From CAWJMN01 sp963844055 (lineage in GTDB: Bacteria; Planctomycetota; Planctomycetia; Pirellulales; Pirellulaceae), in NCBI GenBank assembly GCA_963844055.1, contig CAWJMN010000001.1:3038001-3102000 (forward strand): a stretch of DNA of 64,000 nucleotides. The letters run 5' to 3'. Of this stretch, positions 20,801 to 28,056 are shown piece by piece. Below the pieces are notes generated by a model. It ran no database searches and was not told the origin of the DNA. It saw nothing but the letters and a program-made list of their open reading frames with translations. The position numbers were made by a program, and so were the translations under genes. Position 1 is the first letter of the stretch, and each line of letters opens with the position of its first letter.

Positions 20801-22186
20801 GCAACTTCAAGGCAGGAGTTCGTGAGTTTGCCTACACGCGATGGACCACAAACCATCGAGTGGGAAACACGTGGCCTCGAACCAGTGGATACATCCGAGG
20901 CTGACAAGGGCCGTCCAGCGGACGACCAAATGGTCTATCGCGTTCTAAGCCCACAGTTTGCCGCAGAGATTAAAGAGGCGACTGAAGCCGTACATAAGCC
21001 AAGCCTTCCTTGGGCAGACTATGAATTGGTCCTTCAGCACAATCGAGAGATTTCGGGACGAGGCGTGTTTTGGATTGATCCGGCCGGCTTGGCTTCGGTG
21101 GACCTAGAGCTGTTTGACGGCCAGGAACTGGTCGCGATCCAACGGGATGGGCACATTCTGGAAGGGGTAAAGCTTGACAAGAATCGCTGGCGGTTGCCCT
21201 TGGGAAATTCAACCTTGCCAACCCACCTATGCATCTTTTTTCATGGCAAATTGACCACGCAAGGGCCCAACCTTGAATTGCAACCCATCCGCTTCCGAGA
21301 GGTAACACCTGCACAGACCACTTGGCGGGTTCTGGAAGCATCGCAGCCAGCGGCCGCAGTGCGCAACTGGACCACGCTGTTCGCTGGTTCACCCAGCAAT
21401 GCTGGTAGGACGGCTCAGCCCAACTTTGCCAACGAGTATTTGACCCAAGTCGATGAAATACTCTCGTTAACAGAGCACACACTTCAAACCATTCGTACTA
21501 GCGAAACCCAGTCGCGTCAGGCGAATTGGACACGCACGACTTTAAGTCAACTTGCCCAACAGCTGGCAGTGCTACCACTTGCCACCGACCGCTTTGAAGC
21601 TCCCGCCGGAGCAATGCCTAGCGTCACGCAAGAAGACGACGAGACCATGGTGCTGGTCGAAGGAATTTTGAAAACACGGGATCGTTGGACAAAAATACTG
21701 CAAGAAGGAACCGCCGAGTCATATACCAATGAAATGTTTGAGATGGTCCTCTCAGGCACAGCAACGCTGGGATCTGCCAAGTCTGACGCAGCACTCGCCA
21801 ACTTGGTGCAGCAGCAAAAGCAAATCGTGATCGCAGGGGTTGCCAGTGATTCCACTCGAATCACCTTGCCATTGCAAATCCTCAAGCGGGAGCCTCGGTC
21901 AATTTTGGGAAGTATGATCCTGCTGAGCGATTTTGCCGATGTTGATCGTAGCCATCATTCTGCGCAACCCCAAACGCCTAGTTCCGCTGGCATCGACCCC
22001 TCAACTAATTCCACTTTGTATTGGGCTCCTGTGGATGCTTTGGGGCCCCGTTGCGGAACTGGCGATCATTCCCTTGCTGTATGGCGTTTATCTAACGTTT
22101 CTTTCATTGGGGAATCGCAAATCTCGCGGCAACATTTCTCTCGCAACGCCTCCAAAAGCCCCATCTGCCGCATAACGTTTTCTTAA
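14834..22186 (+). CDS. Giant exported/membrane protein with two tandem modules (B and C), possible frameshift near the C-terminus
   Basis: 2,450 residues from ATG 14834, which overlaps the previous stop (ATGA), implying translational coupling. A signal segment (ANHAWLVLGATFSLLVAIAMG) starts module B: a conserved VYVAEKELQREA stretch, about 1,100 beta-rich residues, then membrane helices near residues 1185-1260 (DLLGLVALTGLVLSLWLTL). Module C follows with a signal-like helix IPTIGILLLLALPTALLG near 1285, another beta-rich region and a terminal membrane part. Near 21926 the frame seems to shift: in the frame ending at 22175 the sequence continues as AILPMLIVAIILRNPKR and further hydrophobic helices matching modules A and B. 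The current frame ends in Ser/His/Gln-rich sequence unlike a membrane hairpin. The function is unknown. Confidence 0.8.
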   Translation: MSGPWKIANHAWLVLGATFSLLVAIAMGQQKAGPVPAAALKEHPQLQRVYVAEKELQREAKGMVPLDRDEFIDAWGKLHKPFDQTIAPAVDQIVAEATLEPSGTLSGKMEITWKGAALRKEEQSAWISLGQCSMALSKARWKSDEAGQQEEGTDTTSTGVILGQAKDGNLVLVADRQGPVVVDWHLAPAQANHNPLEYVFHFPTASRTRLSLLLPEGFVATPDGMLVAQSNDSVEIKDPKTGNPSAYRRWNFVQATGRDNSDATGAGRLKLTRQGNSTIQPKYLVYSEVTTAVLSPADLLFETNLSCEAMGGSFSETTLRLPAEVKILSCKLNQVDVPLQPIVGDDANEAQYLLTFPKSIIGAGNLLQIQGVLPVKTGDAWSLPRMYLAQGKWQDGTCQVSVDPRVQLRIAGLQGCELLGASSGEGADRRELLKFKLFSPQFQANMVVLPFSQPLKATSGTTLTVESAQTTAVVQTQLESKEQPLFDVQVLLPRRWIVDSLETTPPDLLEDRTTSTPRGDFDKIHLRLREPIVPGRPLHLTIRAHRPRAADQENLPDDLLPAAVFPQASLQESWLKLLVGTPNLSADFFPSATFLPVPGSQVPGEIQSLLAASAEGKLLKLPSTGLMPTIRLTTSETSFDAEQSLHYEVTKDRLRSESRMLCRPEGGLVSRVFVRASLPPSGTISWEIVGEGAEGLSVIPTEQITNTNTALESITGWLIELRRPRLAPFEIVARFEQPRAEQQTLPLLSLVEAAHHTGELSLSIEGETRFQIESQGMREVPDLRGGINASRIRRHRFLYDPSKAAQISLREIDSKLSSPLAWLEYCQLSTFVDSSDTTLHEALCGVHNLGSEQLGITLPEGCSILQVASATQGGLLDYAVDSKGKATILLPPQQDFLWLRLVFSSREAGPLAQHNWYAPLMGKSVAAPLPKFSVPVRECRWRVFIGDNQVAERRLTDAGHVDWSSSSLGFLPRSLLSIAMSEPRPSLAITSPTTTWAVSPSMPTNIDSALQQALSQWLLEPLPNVDPTKPLTWNDVFKSLELQLGSSKLLNDPQLWIAGDELQSCGIHPADNPRFLVVGPGTGTNQMLLERAFLQLRVEGERMVLGRSSHQPGFFPAVNTANPVAQTSASQIATLLRRDEWSKKSGPRTISDPSLTSPIAPWRWRESSKSLELSLSSQEIQTIKIYRRDLLGLVALTGLVLSLWLTLTLNRQYRMAPWCLAAILGFATFLVPMIWAALASGGVWGCLLGILVRFWRSQRAQLGSPSRSSDATKRRGGISHRPQAIPTIGILLLLALPTALLGQLAVPKEGAEETDQGATTTNTWTVVIPTDEDGEPSGDYVYVSPTFFDLLKQAERRAGAPQGRWLGLHSRWEIQLSDPPEGSKAASTSLKLFYDLQVLDSETTVILPFLRDQVTPLTGSLLVDNQTTVWQWSSDGKGLQLDRLAPGRHHVELQVAALIKRAARGRCELDIDTPPAAESEAWVTTELSNAAVHVANSQRQQSNDLPAGTLFSLSTTGKFAIRWETAILSSTQRNQVQADQSIWWRLTPQMAWGEVYLRLASIDDQPLTEVALSVSDSITILPIPADAPFSVVREEPLSDGKNKQIILRLSTPTRRAELRLPIALDWTSASLHFKAPSIRPLADQWQSSALVLTNCTGQELDAGKEPGAIPLRGSDVNLLFPALVGTTGWHAFELIPGGVTPEFYFASIVTKLSPSDATNYFLAGSTGEFATTLTLSDSKFPVTPLDIAYSEPVSIQQLKLFWGDDEVPCRWHASENGISVIPFAANPGSKGRVEIHGTFPIANKDSFQLPLIVPTVPHQRSTISVQHYPGIAEEILLQQGYRVTGEDSFNTDYPWEPGVRLINDESSSDNLQRRVNLRLIAQPSEWHLEQTTLLEANQGNWFAEIGLQGQVSVGSLHAIFFRSSSEIETKLECTDLKSQKALRVLAHGEGLHEIRLEEAVKESFSIRIRAQVVTAKDQILRLPKVVVLDATSRQEFVSLPTRDGPQTIEWETRGLEPVDTSEADKGRPADDQMVYRVLSPQFAAEIKEATEAVHKPSLPWADYELVLQHNREISGRGVFWIDPAGLASVDLELFDGQELVAIQRDGHILEGVKLDKNRWRLPLGNSTLPTHLCIFFHGKLTTQGPNLELQPIRFREVTPAQTTWRVLEASQPAAAVRNWTTLFAGSPSNAGRTAQPNFANEYLTQVDEILSLTEHTLQTIRTSETQSRQANWTRTTLSQLAQQLAVLPLATDRFEAPAGAMPSVTQEDDETMVLVEGILKTRDRWTKILQEGTAESYTNEMFEMVLSGTATLGSAKSDAALANLVQQQKQIVIAGVASDSTRITLPLQILKREPRSILGSMILLSDFADVDRSHHSAQPQTPSSAGIDPSTNSTLYWAPVDALGPRCGTGDHSLAVWRLSNVSFIGESQISRQHFSRNASKSPICRITFS

Positions 22187-22518
22187 GACGGCATTTGTAA
22201 TCTTTCGTAATGTTTGGAATCGTCATCTTTGCCATCTGTCGAGCCGCAGAGGGCAAACGCGTTAACGGCAGTCATTCCTCCACAGGGATAATTGGAATGT
22301 AGCGTGATTGCACTTCTAGCCTGTGAGCAGCAATGACTGCCCCTCTGCCAACATTACGACACGCCCTCTATCCATAGGGCCAGTCTATCAAACGACTGTT
22401 TTTATCTATTTGTCGTAGATCGTCACTCTAGCGATAGTTGCTGCAGATGAGTGCACAGAGCCACAAGCTCATGCAACGTAACTCGTTTGCAGATAACACT
22501 TTCGTAAGGGACCTGAAA
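22187..22518. other. Intergenic region upstream of the sbtA locus
   Basis: 332 bases between the giant gene and the small membrane protein. The ribosome site AAGGG (22506-22510) of the latter lies at its end. No hairpin with a T tract and no RNA gene was found. Confidence 0.4.
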
Positions 22519-22836
22519 ATGATCCGTCCTGGTCGTGCATCGCCAACTGGCATGCCCGTGCACATCTTTTCCCTCGCGGCGTCCGGCCTACTCATTGCAT
22601 CTGCAGGGATCGGTTATTTGATCAATCAGATCAGTCCCGTCGTGGCTGTGGAACTGATTGTGGTCATGGCCGTTTACTACCTGCTGATCGGCCTCTACGA
22701 GTCCGCTGTAACGGCATGGTCCCGCTCCTTACTCAAACGCCGTCGCCCAAAGAATTCCATCCCCCAGCGATCAGTAGCAGGAAGTGCGGCACAACTGGCC
22801 GCCATTTCCCAACTCTTGTCCCCTTCGAACGAATAG
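22519..22836 (+). CDS. Small two-helix membrane protein upstream of sbtA
   Basis: 105 residues from ATG 22519, chosen because AAGGG lies eight bases ahead; an open frame extends back to 22438 without a ribosome site. Two hydrophobic segments (HIFSLAASGLLIASAGIGYLI and VAVELIVVMAVYYLLIGLY) are followed by a basic stretch SLLKRRRPKN and an Ala/Ser/Gln-rich tail. It resembles no family I know. It lies 57 bases before the SbtA-type transporter on the same strand, so co-transcription and an accessory role in that transporter are reasonable inferences. Confidence 0.6.
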   Translation: MIRPGRASPTGMPVHIFSLAASGLLIASAGIGYLINQISPVVAVELIVVMAVYYLLIGLYESAVTAWSRSLLKRRRPKNSIPQRSVAGSAAQLAAISQLLSPSNE

Positions 22837-22893
22837 CTCCCCCCCGGTCTTCATCCGCCACCGTTCAAATCCAAGAAAGTGTGAGAAACTGAC

Positions 22894-23952
22894 ATGTCCC
22901 TCGTTGAAAACTTACTATCACCTTTGGCGCTGGCTTTCGCGCTGGGAATTTTTGCCAAGCTAATCAAAAGCGATTTGGCGCTTCCCAAGGACCTTTACAC
23001 TTCGCTCTCCATCTATTTGTTGTTTGCGATTGGCCTAAAAGGGGGCGTTGAACTTTCCCACGCTTCCTTTCAAGAACTTGTCTGGCCCGCCGCGGCAACC
23101 CTCGCACTTGGCTTTATAACGCCCATCACGGCATTCCTTACGCTGCGAAAGTTAGGGCGGTTTTCGATCTCGGATTCGGCAGGTATTGCGGCCCATTACG
23201 GTAGTGTTTCGGCCGTGACCTTTATCGCTGCCAATGAGTTTGTGACCAGCTTTAAGATTCCCATGTCGGAAGGCTACATGCCGACACTTGTAACCATCAT
23301 GGAAAGCCCCGGCATTGCGACCGCACTGCTGATCGGAGTGATCCTCACGGCTCGTCAAACTTCAGTTCAAACGGCAACCACCGTGACCAGTGGTGGGGCT
23401 GTTGCAGGTGGTCCTGGCAGCATGGGCCTAAACCTTGGACCTACCATGCATACCGACCATAGTGGCACTTGGAAGGCTCTCCATGAGGTTCTCACGGGCC
23501 GTTCGATGATTCTCATGGTTGGTGGGCTGATCATCGGCTTTCTCATCAAGTCAAAGGGCTACGAGCCCGTTAAGCCACTCTTTACTGATTGCTTCAAGGG
23601 CGTGCTGACCTTGTTCCTCCTCGAAATGGGCTTGGTTGCCGGTGCCAAGATGGGCGATCTCTGGCGTGTTGGTCCATTCCTACTTGCCTTCGGTATCTTG
23701 ATGCCGATTTTGCATGGTGCTCTGGGAGTATGTTTTGCACACTGGGCCGGCATGAGCGTTGGTGCATGCACGATCCTTGGAACGATGGCGGCAAGTGCTT
23801 CCTATATCGCGGCCCCGCCGGCCGTCCGTATGAGTCTGCCGGATGCGAACCCGTCCTACTTCCTGACACTTGCTTTAGGTATCACTTTTCCGTTCAACCT
23901 GCTGGCTGGCATTCCGCTTTACCATCAGTTTGCATCCTATCTCGCCGGGTAA
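22894..23952 (+). CDS. sbtA: Sodium-dependent bicarbonate transporter, SbtA family (DUF897)
   Basis: 352 residues, about ten hydrophobic helices in two inverted halves. Family hallmarks include LLSPLALAFALGIFAKLIKSDL at the N-terminus, YLLFAIGLKGGVEL, AAHYGSVSAVTF, TIMESPGIATALLIGV, and the second-half counterpart GACTILGTMAASASYIAAPPAVR. SbtA proteins take up HCO3- with Na+ across the inner membrane. In cyanobacteria they feed carbon concentration; in heterotrophs like this one they probably supply bicarbonate for carboxylases. The usual PII-like partner SbtB is not encoded next to it. A small membrane protein precedes it and a NhaR-like regulator lies 725 bases downstream. The region joining repeats (residues 160-185) is Gly/Thr-rich. 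Confidence 0.92.
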   Translation: MSLVENLLSPLALAFALGIFAKLIKSDLALPKDLYTSLSIYLLFAIGLKGGVELSHASFQELVWPAAATLALGFITPITAFLTLRKLGRFSISDSAGIAAHYGSVSAVTFIAANEFVTSFKIPMSEGYMPTLVTIMESPGIATALLIGVILTARQTSVQTATTVTSGGAVAGGPGSMGLNLGPTMHTDHSGTWKALHEVLTGRSMILMVGGLIIGFLIKSKGYEPVKPLFTDCFKGVLTLFLLEMGLVAGAKMGDLWRVGPFLLAFGILMPILHGALGVCFAHWAGMSVGACTILGTMAASASYIAAPPAVRMSLPDANPSYFLTLALGITFPFNLLAGIPLYHQFASYLAG

Positions 23953-24676
23953 TCACGTAAGCATTGATTCCATCTAATGGCGGACTGCGGAACCTAGCAG
24001 CCGCCATAACGGCGAAATGATACCAATCCTACAGCGGCCTTTCTTTCTCGTTATTTTCAAACACACTTTAGACAGTGCATGGTTCAAGCTTTTAGCTTAC
24101 TGCGATTTGTGACTATTTCGTTAGGGAGATTGCCACGGGTAAGGGTTGTTTCAAAAATGGAGAAGTTCGACGAGGAAAAGATCTAGGTGGCAACGATCGA
24201 TTATTTCGATGCAATAAGGGGGGCTGGCGGAGCCGCTCTTAAGGCAAAGCCATTTGGAACCACTCTGGAACTTGTTTGCTGAACTATTGAACGCTTACCT
24301 TCATTGGTTCAGCTCGCACGTTCCTAATGAACACCCTGTTAGATTCGCTTGGAGGATTTTAATTTGCTTTGCTGCCTCGAACTGCGACATGCAAAGTGGA
24401 ATCGTTCCAGTACCCCACCTTTTTTGCCCGACCTTCCGGGAAGTCTAGCCTTTACAGACCGTCTTCAGCACACTCGTAACAGAGGCATCTCTCCATGCTG
24501 AAAACGGAATCAAATCGCGGTCTAGCGACTCAATTAGGCTTTTGCCAAGGTGACTGCTGGACTGCGTGTCGCTCACACTGCTGCGACCAAGCTGTCGTTC
24601 TCCGATGTGGATGGCGGCTGAAAGCAATTGTGAATGCGCAAAACCAGCTTTTGAAGCACAACCATCGAGAGACACT
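23953..24676. other. Long intergenic region between sbtA and the LysR-type regulator
   Basis: 724 bases. It begins with a hairpin (separately listed). The remainder has no credible coding frame on either strand; the longest open frames lack ribosome sites and have un-gene-like composition. It probably contains the promoter and operator of the regulator gene. An autoregulatory T-N11-A LysR box was looked for but not convincingly found. Confidence 0.45.
23978..24006 (+). terminator. Hairpin after sbtA, possible terminator
   Basis: TGGCGG-a-CTGC (23978-23988) pairs with GCAG-CCGCCA (23997-24006), with one bulged A. It lies 25 bases past the sbtA stop. No T run follows, so intrinsic termination is doubtful; it may act as an mRNA 3' end stabiliser. 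Confidence 0.4.
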
Positions 24677-25585
24677 ATGGACTGGCTAAACTACCATCAC
24701 CTCCTGTACTTCTGGACGGTTGCTAAAGAGGGAAGTGTGGCCCGCGCCACAGAACTTCTGCATCTGGCACAGCCAACCATCTCCGCTCAGATCCATTCGC
24801 TCGAAAAGTCTCTTGGCCAAAAACTCTTTTCAAAAAAGGGGCGGAGCCTCGTACTAACCGAAAGAGGGCAGGCGGTTTTTCGTTATGCCGACGAGATCTT
24901 TTCCCTCGGCCGAGAAATGGTGCAAACCCTTCAAGGTGACGGAAGCCCGCAACCGCAAAGGTTTTCGGTCGGTGTCTCAGATTCGCTTCCTAAGTTAACC
25001 ACCTTTCGCCTCCTTCAGCCGGCGTTTTCATTACACCCGGCGTTCCGTTTTGTCATTCGAACGGACAAGACGGATCGCCTGCTGGCTGATCTTTCCGTAC
25101 ATACCCTCGACATTATTTTGACCGACACACCAATGCCGCCAAGCTCGAAGGAGCGGATTTATAATCACTTGCTCGGCGAGTGTGGAATTAGCATTTTTGG
25201 CAAAGCCAACTTAGCCGAGCAGTACGGGCCCGATTTCCCTTCCTCGCTGCATAATGCGCCGATGGTCCTCCAAACCGGCAACACAGCCATTCGCCATTCG
25301 CTTGACCAGTGGTTTGATGCCCATTCCATCTCGCCACAAATTGTAGGAGAGGTCGAAGACGCCGCCTTGCTGCAGGTGCTTGGCCAGAATGGCCTTGGGC
25401 TGTTTGCCGCACCATCGATTGTGGAACGCGAAGTATGCGCCCAGTATCACGTGGAATGCCTAGGAAAGCTAAGCCACGTTCGCGAGCGATTCTATGCTGT
25501 TTCCATTGAACGGCGAATCAAGCATCCAGCCGTCATTGCCATCTCGAACCTTGCAAGACGACACTTGTTTAGCGTCGTCAGCTAA
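24677..25585 (+). CDS. LysR-family transcriptional regulator, NhaR-like
   Basis: 302 residues from ATG 24677; the open frame extends upstream, but homologues begin at this point (MDWLNYHHLLYFWTVAKEGS). The N-terminal winged helix-turn-helix (ARATELLHLAQPTISAQIHSLEKSL) and the LysR effector domain closely follow E. coli NhaR, including YADEIFSLGREM, the GECGISIFGKANL-like segment, and GEVEDAALLQVLGQNGLGLFAAP. NhaR responds to sodium and activates the Na+/H+ antiporter gene. Here the neighbour is a sodium-dependent bicarbonate transporter, and control of sbtA by sodium or pH is a reasonable inference. It is separated from sbtA by 725 bases, so it has its own promoter. Confidence 0.9.
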   Translation: MDWLNYHHLLYFWTVAKEGSVARATELLHLAQPTISAQIHSLEKSLGQKLFSKKGRSLVLTERGQAVFRYADEIFSLGREMVQTLQGDGSPQPQRFSVGVSDSLPKLTTFRLLQPAFSLHPAFRFVIRTDKTDRLLADLSVHTLDIILTDTPMPPSSKERIYNHLLGECGISIFGKANLAEQYGPDFPSSLHNAPMVLQTGNTAIRHSLDQWFDAHSISPQIVGEVEDAALLQVLGQNGLGLFAAPSIVEREVCAQYHVECLGKLSHVRERFYAVSIERRIKHPAVIAISNLARRHLFSVVS

Positions 25586-25668
25586 GGTCTTCACACGGGC
25601 TGATCATCAAGAATCGCTTGGCGGCAGCGGAATTGACCTCCGCTGTGCCAAGCGAACTATCATTGGCC

Positions 25669-26262
25669 TTACGGCTCTAGCTCCAAGCTCCAGTATGCTT
25701 CGCTGATAAACTTCGACCAACTTGCAATTGGCAGGGACTGCGTCGCATACCAAGGACGCCACTTCGGGCGTACTGGCTTACGCATCAGCTTCAAGCCAAC
25801 GTCGGCAGGGTTGCGATCCGCCTTGCGCTTATTGCAGTCCACGCAGGCGAGCACGCAGTTTTCCCAAGTTGATGCACCACCGCGCGAGCGGGGGATTACG
25901 TGGTCAATCGTCAACTCTTCACCGCCGGGACGGCAGCCACAGTACTGGCACTGATGCAAGTCACGCTTAAAGAGGTTTCTACGGCTAAAGCTAACCGAAC
26001 CCTCTGGCTGACGATCGTAGCGAGTCAGTGTTACCACTTCCGGTACACGCAACCTCTGCGAAACCGCTTGAATGTAGGGCTCATTATGGGCCGGGCGAAG
26101 CCGAGACCAATCAGCCCAGTCATGCTGGGAAAAGTCACTAGGATCCACAACACGAGCCGCATCATTCCACACCAGTATCAGTGCACGAGCGACAGAGCTA
26201 ACGTGGATGGGCTGCCAATTCCTATTAAGAATCAACGTGGGTCTATCGAGGATTGCACTCAT
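25669..26262 (-). CDS. HNH endonuclease family protein
   Basis: 197 residues from the ATG at 26262 (MSAILDRPTLILNRNWQPIHV), the conserved start of this family. The longer open frame adds 50 residues with no homologue-like features. The HNH nuclease core is at the C-terminal half: a zinc knuckle CQYCG, then LTIDHVIPRSRGG, STWENCVLACVDCNKRKADR, giving the His-Asn-His catalytic set and a second CxxC. This small stand-alone HNH type is widespread in planctomycetes, cyanobacteria and actinobacteria. It is not tied to a restriction-modification system here, and its role is unknown. It faces the NhaR-like gene tail to tail. Confidence 0.88.
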   Translation of the reverse strand: MSAILDRPTLILNRNWQPIHVSSVARALILVWNDAARVVDPSDFSQHDWADWSRLRPAHNEPYIQAVSQRLRVPEVVTLTRYDRQPEGSVSFSRRNLFKRDLHQCQYCGCRPGGEELTIDHVIPRSRGGASTWENCVLACVDCNKRKADRNPADVGLKLMRKPVRPKWRPWYATQSLPIASWSKFISEAYWSLELEP

Positions 26263-26650
26263 TACCGATGCGTCTCCTGGACAAAGGCATAAGCGGGCCG
26301 GTCCTTGCGCCGCTCGTTTTTGAATAGCCCGCATATCACGGGATACTTCAAAGCGATCCGAATGTCGTATTTTTTCAGTTTGCCAACCTGAATTCAAGCA
26401 AGGAACGTTCAAGTTCCCATGAAATCTTCGGACAAACTCAACTTTTTACAAACCACCAAACACCCGAGAAGGGAAGTTATCACCGCACAAAGCAACAATT
26501 ACCCCTCCAGAACTCCCTCAACAAAAGAAGTATCTGAAGGACCGCACTTTGGCAGATAGGTTCACTCCCGACGGTTGAATAATTGGCCAAAAAAGCCTCT
26601 AGCGCCCCATAAGACTCAACTGCTAGACGGCTGAGTCCACCTTCCTCTCG
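26263..26650. other. Intergenic region between HNH and XylR-like genes
   Basis: 388 bases. Both flanking genes lie on the minus strand, so this is the upstream region of the HNH gene and the 3' flank of the regulator. AT-rich parts are present, but no firm promoter, hairpin with T tract, or coding frame was found. Confidence 0.4.
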
Positions 26651-27826
26651 CTACATCTCGGTGGTGGTTTTTCCGGGCTGTGTTTGGCGGCGGAACTGCC
26701 CTGGCGTCTGGCCAAGCTCTCGCTTAAAGACGACGCTCATGTATTCCGCATGATCAAATCCCGCCAAGGTTGCAATTCGCTCTAGGGTCAGGTCCGTCTC
26801 CGCGAGCAACTGCCGTACACGTTTCAGTTGCACGTGCCTGATCTCTTCCTGAGGTGATCGCCCCAGGTATTTTCGAAACCGCCGTTCAAGTACTGAGCGA
26901 GAAAGTGGAGCCGACTTCAAGACCTCTTCCACGGCAATCCCTTCACAGGCGTGATCACGAATGAACTTGACCGCTGCCGCCACGTGCGAGTCATTTATCG
27001 CCAGGACATCCGTCGATTGACGAGTGACAACTCCTAATGGCTGAATCAACTGTTCACGACTTGCGGGAGCCTTTCCTTGCATCAGCAGGTCTAACATCGC
27101 GGCAGCTTCATACCCTACGCGTTCTGCATTTAGGACCACGCTCGACAGGGGCGGATGACACAACTCACACAGCAAATCATCGTTATCTACGCCTAAAACG
27201 GCCACTTCTTCAGGCACCGCCAACTGCAACCGCCGACAAGCATCTAGCACATGATGTCCGCGCAAATCATTGCAAGCCATGATTCCCACTGGTCTTGGCA
27301 ACCTCTCAAGCCATCGCACCAAATCTTGCTGCGAATCATCCCACAGCTGTTTGGCAGAACTCTCCCACGGAGAATTGAACTGGTGAACCGTGGCATTCGC
27401 TTGCTGTACCGCTTGCTGAAATCCCGCCATCCTACGGTCCGACCAATCGTGTCCCGAGAACCCACAAAAGGCCAAATGCCGAAAGCCACGCTCCAACAAA
27501 TGCGCGGCCCCCAACTGCCCAACCGCCATGTTCTCTGTCCAAATATGCGGCAAGCCCAGGTCGCCATGAATATCCGTCAAGTCGACAACAGGAATGCCGC
27601 GCTGGCCAAAACGCCTCGCGAGTTCAGGAGTCGTGCTGCGACAAATAATTCCATCACCTTGCCAATCATCCAGCCACACCGGAGGGCTGACGATCAGTTC
27701 GCGCAGGTCAAGGTACAAAGACCACTGCTGACGAGCCACCATGTAGCGACTGATCCCCTTTAGTACCGCCCGGCCGTAAGCCAGGGAAGTTTCTACGATC
27801 AACATCACGCGAGGTGGCTTAGCCAT
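26651..27826 (-). CDS. XylR-like transcriptional regulator (sugar-binding domain plus AraC HTH)
   Basis: 391 residues. The N-terminal two thirds are a LacI/periplasmic-binding-type sensor (VMLIVETSLAYGRAVLKGISRY, then GVDNDDLLCELCHPPLSSV), as in E. coli XylR. The C-terminal 100 residues form an AraC-type double helix-turn-helix (SRSVLERRFRKYLGRSPQEEI, then IATLAGFDHAEYMSVVFKRELGQTPGQFRR). Such proteins bind a sugar or related ligand and activate transcription. It is divergently transcribed from the cytochrome-c-like/DUF1501 pair with 230 bases between, which is the classical arrangement for a regulator and its target, so control of that pair is likely. Confidence 0.92.
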   Translation of the reverse strand: MAKPPRVMLIVETSLAYGRAVLKGISRYMVARQQWSLYLDLRELIVSPPVWLDDWQGDGIICRSTTPELARRFGQRGIPVVDLTDIHGDLGLPHIWTENMAVGQLGAAHLLERGFRHLAFCGFSGHDWSDRRMAGFQQAVQQANATVHQFNSPWESSAKQLWDDSQQDLVRWLERLPRPVGIMACNDLRGHHVLDACRRLQLAVPEEVAVLGVDNDDLLCELCHPPLSSVVLNAERVGYEAAAMLDLLMQGKAPASREQLIQPLGVVTRQSTDVLAINDSHVAAAVKFIRDHACEGIAVEEVLKSAPLSRSVLERRFRKYLGRSPQEEIRHVQLKRVRQLLAETDLTLERIATLAGFDHAEYMSVVFKRELGQTPGQFRRQTQPGKTTTEM

Positions 27827-28056
27827 GGCGAATCAGCGAACGTTTTTTGGTGAAACAAGGGGTCCAACAACCCTTTTAGCCTACTACAGACCGCAAATTA
27901 TCTCAAAGCAATTATCTGAAATGGCGTTTTTGCTCACTTTTCGCAGTAAAGGTTCTCAAAAAAACAACGCAGATTCTCATTGCCAGACGACGGCTCATCG
28001 GGAAGAATAAATGAAGATGGATCGGATCCCTTTGTCGACTTACACCGAGGCGGAAT
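27827..28056. promoter_or_regulatory. Divergent promoter region between XylR-like gene and PSD1/DUF1501 operon
   Basis: 230 bases separate the two divergent starts, so promoters for both and the likely operator of the XylR-like regulator must be here. The ribosome site of the operon is GAGGCGG just before the ATG at 28057. No consensus boxes are clear enough to place. Confidence 0.5.

Noticed and set aside
21920..21935. Programmed +1 frameshift of the RF2 type at the end of the giant protein
   Set aside because: No stop codon or slippery heptamer stands in the original frame at this point, and the same kind of break occurs in unrelated genes of the window.
22438..22518. Longer N-terminus for the small membrane protein
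   Set aside because: The upstream codons have no ribosome site, while ATG 22519 has AAGGG at good spacing.
24254..24448. Open frame between sbtA and the regulator
   Set aside because: No start signal and Trp/Cys/His-rich composition unlike a gene; not called, and no SbtB-like sequence was found in any frame.
25669..26262. HNH gene as part of a restriction-modification or mobile intron system
   Set aside because: No methyltransferase, reverse transcriptase or repeat flanks it.
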